The notes under the pieces are model-generated. The model saw only the letters and a list, made by a program, of their open reading frames with translations. It made no database searches and was not told where the DNA came from. A program made the translations under genes and the position numbers. Source: Micromussa lordhowensis (lineage: Eukaryota; Cnidaria; Anthozoa; Scleractinia; Lobophylliidae). From it: a stretch of DNA of 64,000 nucleotides. Positions 60,520 through 64,000 of the stretch are shown here, piece after piece. Within the stretch, counting starts at the first letter, position 1. Each line of letters opens with the position of its first letter. The DNA is taken from NCBI GenBank assembly GCA_964020085.1, contig OZ026601.1, positions 35,393,101 through 35,457,100 of the forward strand, in the 5' to 3' direction.

Positions 60520-63500
60520 CTTTCATGATTTGGATGTTTGCCATGGGCGTGGCGTCTGTGTTAGGCGTCCTTTTTTAATAGGTTGTTGACAAATCTGAAA
60601 TTCCAGTAACTGAGTGTTTACAGTCCCAGCGGTGTAACCGCCTAAGCATATTTTAAAAAAGAAATAACGTTTTAATTAATTCCATATCTTCAAATAAATT
60701 CCATTGCAGTTTTCCTATTTGTTTATAATAATTGTTGATGTTTTAAAGTCGATTAAATATATAACTCAAAAACACTCGTTCTTTTTCGGGATTTGGATAA
60801 CAAAAAAAGATAAATTAACCTAGCTTTGAGTTGGAAACATTACACCAGCCTCCCTCTTTGAGCGTAAATTGCAAACAGCGTCACGGCGTGTCTGGCACGC
60901 GGGGAGCGGTGCACTACATTTTTTAGCTTCGTTAAGAACTGCGCCCAGCTTCCATTTCATCTAATGACTATTTTAGGTGCTTCCGTTATCGAAGCTTTAC
61001 TTTGACGCATTTAAAAAACCTCTCAACACTTAATGGTCGAAAATTCCTTACAATAGTCTAGCAGTCGAGAGTATCAGTCATCGCTTGATATTGTAATCAA
61101 TTATTTTGAGTTGAAGAAACTGTAACCTAAAAATGCTCTCATCCAAGCATCAGAGCAGAGGTGACCGAATCTAACCAGCGATCATATCCTAAGACAAAAA
61201 CAAAACAAAAAGCGCCTCAACACAAGTTACGAAAGGTCCGAATGCATGCCCAGCGACATGTCTCACTATTTCCCGGTTTTCTTCCGGAGGAACAGAGAGC
61301 AGACGTTTGCTCAAAAATGTCATGCATTTCGCAAACTTCAAAGCAATTTGAATGTTTTAGCAGTTGTTTCCTCACAAATCAGATCACAAGTGGCCCAAGC
61401 TTAGTATACGATTACGCTGTTACGTAACGATTCTCCCGGCAAACGGTGAAGAAAACGTATGAGAATGCACGAAAATTGTCCTAAATACTACGTGTCAGAA
61501 AATCATTGAGTTATGTTGACAATTATGTTACTCTGGGTGCCAGAGGGTTTTATTACATCCGATGTAATAAAAAAAAAATTATTTTATTGTACAGGCTGTA
61601 GTTATAAGTTCCTGCCCCAGTTTAAAGCCATTTCTTCAAGAAAAGAGCTAACTGCCAAACACTGATTTTCTTGATATGAGTTTTTTCGGCTTTTCGGGAC
61701 TTTTCTAGACAAACCAGAAATAGGAGCGAGTAAACAGGCATGAAATCTATCAACCGCAAACATTTCCGTCAACTGGAAATCTACCTATTTAGAAAGAGAA
61801 AGGAAATTATTTTTCAATCCCGGATAAAAACGCACGACATACTCCGCATTATAAAATCGCCATTGTCACATCCTCACTTGGAGTATAACACTTCCGATTT
61901 CAGTATCAAACGAGCGTTGATGACCTGGGAGGAAGATTGCATGACGAACCCAAAGAGCGTCTGCGTAGGAGGCTAATGACCATGTCGTTAAGGAGGTCAA
62001 TCTGTTTTGTTTTTTCCGACTCTTGGTTATCATAACTGTTTGCTGATTTGCTGCTTTAGGTAAATTGCCTTCTAGTTCCTCTCCTGGTACAGATAATATC
62101 TCGTCCAGAGGCTTTTTCTACGTGCTGCCTTGACCGTCCAGGCCGGGGAGGAGGGAAAAAAGAGCGTACACCCCCCCCCCCCCCCCCCCCTGGCTTTGCA
62201 CCCCAGGCTTTCTACGGCACCTCCGAGAAAGAGAGTCACATATAAAGGATAGTTTCTACACCATCTTCACTTTGGAAATTTTAGTCTACCTTCTGTTATA
62301 TGTATAGCGAAGCCCCAGACAGTGTGAGACAGAGCGCTAGCTATCGGAATTCCAAAATGTGCCGTTTAATTTGTAGATAGATCATGACAAATCTGTTGGT
62401 GTTCCCTGAGTAAGCCGGATAATTTGAAACACAAATATTTTAAAACGAGTTTTTCTAACGCCCTGATCAACCGCCTTATTCTCTTTGTTGGGTTAGCTAA
62501 TAAAAAGCCTGCCAGGAATTTCAGCTAAGTGATTTTAGAAATGTGAGTTAGACTGTGTACTTCAGGAGTGCTTAGTAAAAATGATCGTTTGATAAGACTT
62601 TCCATCTTAAAAGTTGACACTTGTTGCGTAAGAAAAGGTGATGTTTTGCCAGGGTTTTCACATAACACGCTCGCTGAAATCATGAATTCAAAATGAATTT
62701 CTGGAAAACGTGAAACTATGTTTTGCAGTTATTTTTGTAATCCAAAAGCGGCACTCGGAAATTCAATTATGCTATCAGTCGAAAGGTTATGTTCTAGTGT
62801 CGGAAACGTGTTGTCATCATATTGCGTGACAGCGTGACAAATAGGAGGGGGATTTGATAGAGTTGTAAACTGATGAACCAATAGATAAGAATTAACAATT
62901 AAGGGAAATTCCTGTGTGACCTACAAGAATAGGATTGAGTAGAATTACGGACAGTTGTACTTAATGTGATGGAATGGTGACTGTGTGAATAAATACCTTT
63001 AAAAACATCTGAGGGTGAATATTGGAGATCACAGAAGTAGAGGGGACATTCTCCAAACTAGCGCAGTCATTTATAGGATATGGATATGGAAGAAAAACTA
63101 AAAAATGTTTAAAGCGTCTCATGCTGCTGAGTGCCATCAGGTCATTACGCCCTTAAGTCACTTAAATTCCAAAACATCAGCTTTTAATCTTATGACAGCA
63201 AGCCAGTCGTACTTTTAGCGCGCCCATCAATAATGTTGACGAATGAGAGAGACCGGTAAAGTTAAAAGGACGCCAACAGTCTCACTGATAAGTTATGCGG
63301 CTTGAAGGCAACAGACCAAGCTTCTTAGCATTAGTTGTTTACGAAACGTTTTAGTCGAATCGGTATAGCACTGATAACGTGGGCCCGATAAATGGATTCC
63401 AATTCAACGACAAAAAACGCCAAATTTAGAAGGAAATGGATAAGCTATCCAAACATTTATACTCCCTTTTCCAGAACTTCGACTACTTTCAGAATTAGGC

Positions 63501-64000
63501 TAGGTTGGACTTCAATGCGATTAAAAGCAAGGCGTTGAGATTCATCGCATTACCAATTATCCTCCTTTATCTCAGAACGTGCCTATATTTTAAGAATTGT
63601 GGGTGGTATTTGCATCATGATCTTATCACGGATTCTATTTTTCCATTTCTAATACTATCTTATTGTGGATAACTGTGACGCTATGAAGTCCCGACGGTCA
63701 TCCTTACGAGCAGGGGGGGGGTGGATTGGGTGGCTAGCCACCCCCCTTCGGAGAAGCCCACCATAAAAATTTGGGGCCAAACGTCGGATAACTTATAATA
63801 TATTAACGTATAGTTAGGTGGCCGGCTGTATCATCCACCCTCCATTAAAAAATCCTGGATCCGCGCCTGAACCTTTTGGCCCTTGCTCAAAAAATTACAT
63901 ACATATAAGATCGACAAAACACGCGATTTTTACAAGTTGCTACACAGTAGTTTTATTTTTGTGTTATTATCGATTTTTTGTTTGGCTTTCCATTTTGCGT
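60520..64000. other. Region with no recognised gene
   Basis: AT-rich sequence upstream of the ShKT-like gene. Open frames at 61161-61427 and 61740-61976 (both +) show no motif I know and have unremarkable composition. The rest holds simple repeats and scattered repeat-like segments (for example around 63710-63870). Confidence 0.5.
62169..62191 (+). repeat. Poly-C run
   Basis: About 20 or more C in a row; such homopolymers are prone to assembly error. Confidence 0.85.

Noticed and set aside
61161..61976. Two short plus-strand open frames (88 and 78 codons)
   Set aside because: No signal peptide, domain, splice context or promoter that I can see; not supportable as genes.

Overview
The window looks like nuclear DNA of an animal, most likely an anthozoan cnidarian such as a stony coral. 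This rests on a fibrillar collagen gene built from 54-bp Gly-X-Y exons, a secreted ShKT-type cysteine-rich peptide gene, and introns full of palindromic (MITE-like) elements, tRNA-derived SINEs and LINE tails. The species assignment is inference; no bacterial, organellar or viral gene was recognised.

Region 1-47729 (+ strand) is the 3' part of one fibrillar (COLFI) procollagen gene. I place 61 coding exons in it, about 3.7 kb of coding sequence spread over 47.7 kb. Exons 1-54 encode 331 uninterrupted Gly-X-Y triplets (39 exons of 54 bp, seven of 45, two of 108, one of 198, and a terminal 36/18/18/36 set). Exons 55-56 encode a short telopeptide and an acidic linker. Exons 57-61 encode a 226-residue C-propeptide ending in TAG at 47727-47729. 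The signal peptide, N-propeptide, promoter and probably the first 7-9 triplets lie upstream. The chain should trimerise in the ER through its C-propeptide, lose that propeptide to an astacin-type proteinase, and assemble into mesogleal fibrils. Its C-propeptide keeps the six cysteines of the three intrachain bridges but lacks both interchain cysteines (C2 and C3 in vertebrate numbering).

The introns hold most of the DNA. They contain SINEs, LINE 3' fragments, many inverted-repeat elements (two with clear 7-8 bp target duplications), an 88-bp tandem array that includes a copy of the exon-4 splice donor, and two local tandem duplications (382 and 327 bp, the second in the 3' flank).

Region 47730-58329 is intergenic between convergent genes and is repeat-rich. 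Region 58330-60396 (- strand) is a complete three-exon gene for a secreted peptide of about 102 residues with one six-cysteine ShKT-like domain, with a TTTAAA box and a palindrome upstream. From about 60520 to 64000 I see no gene.
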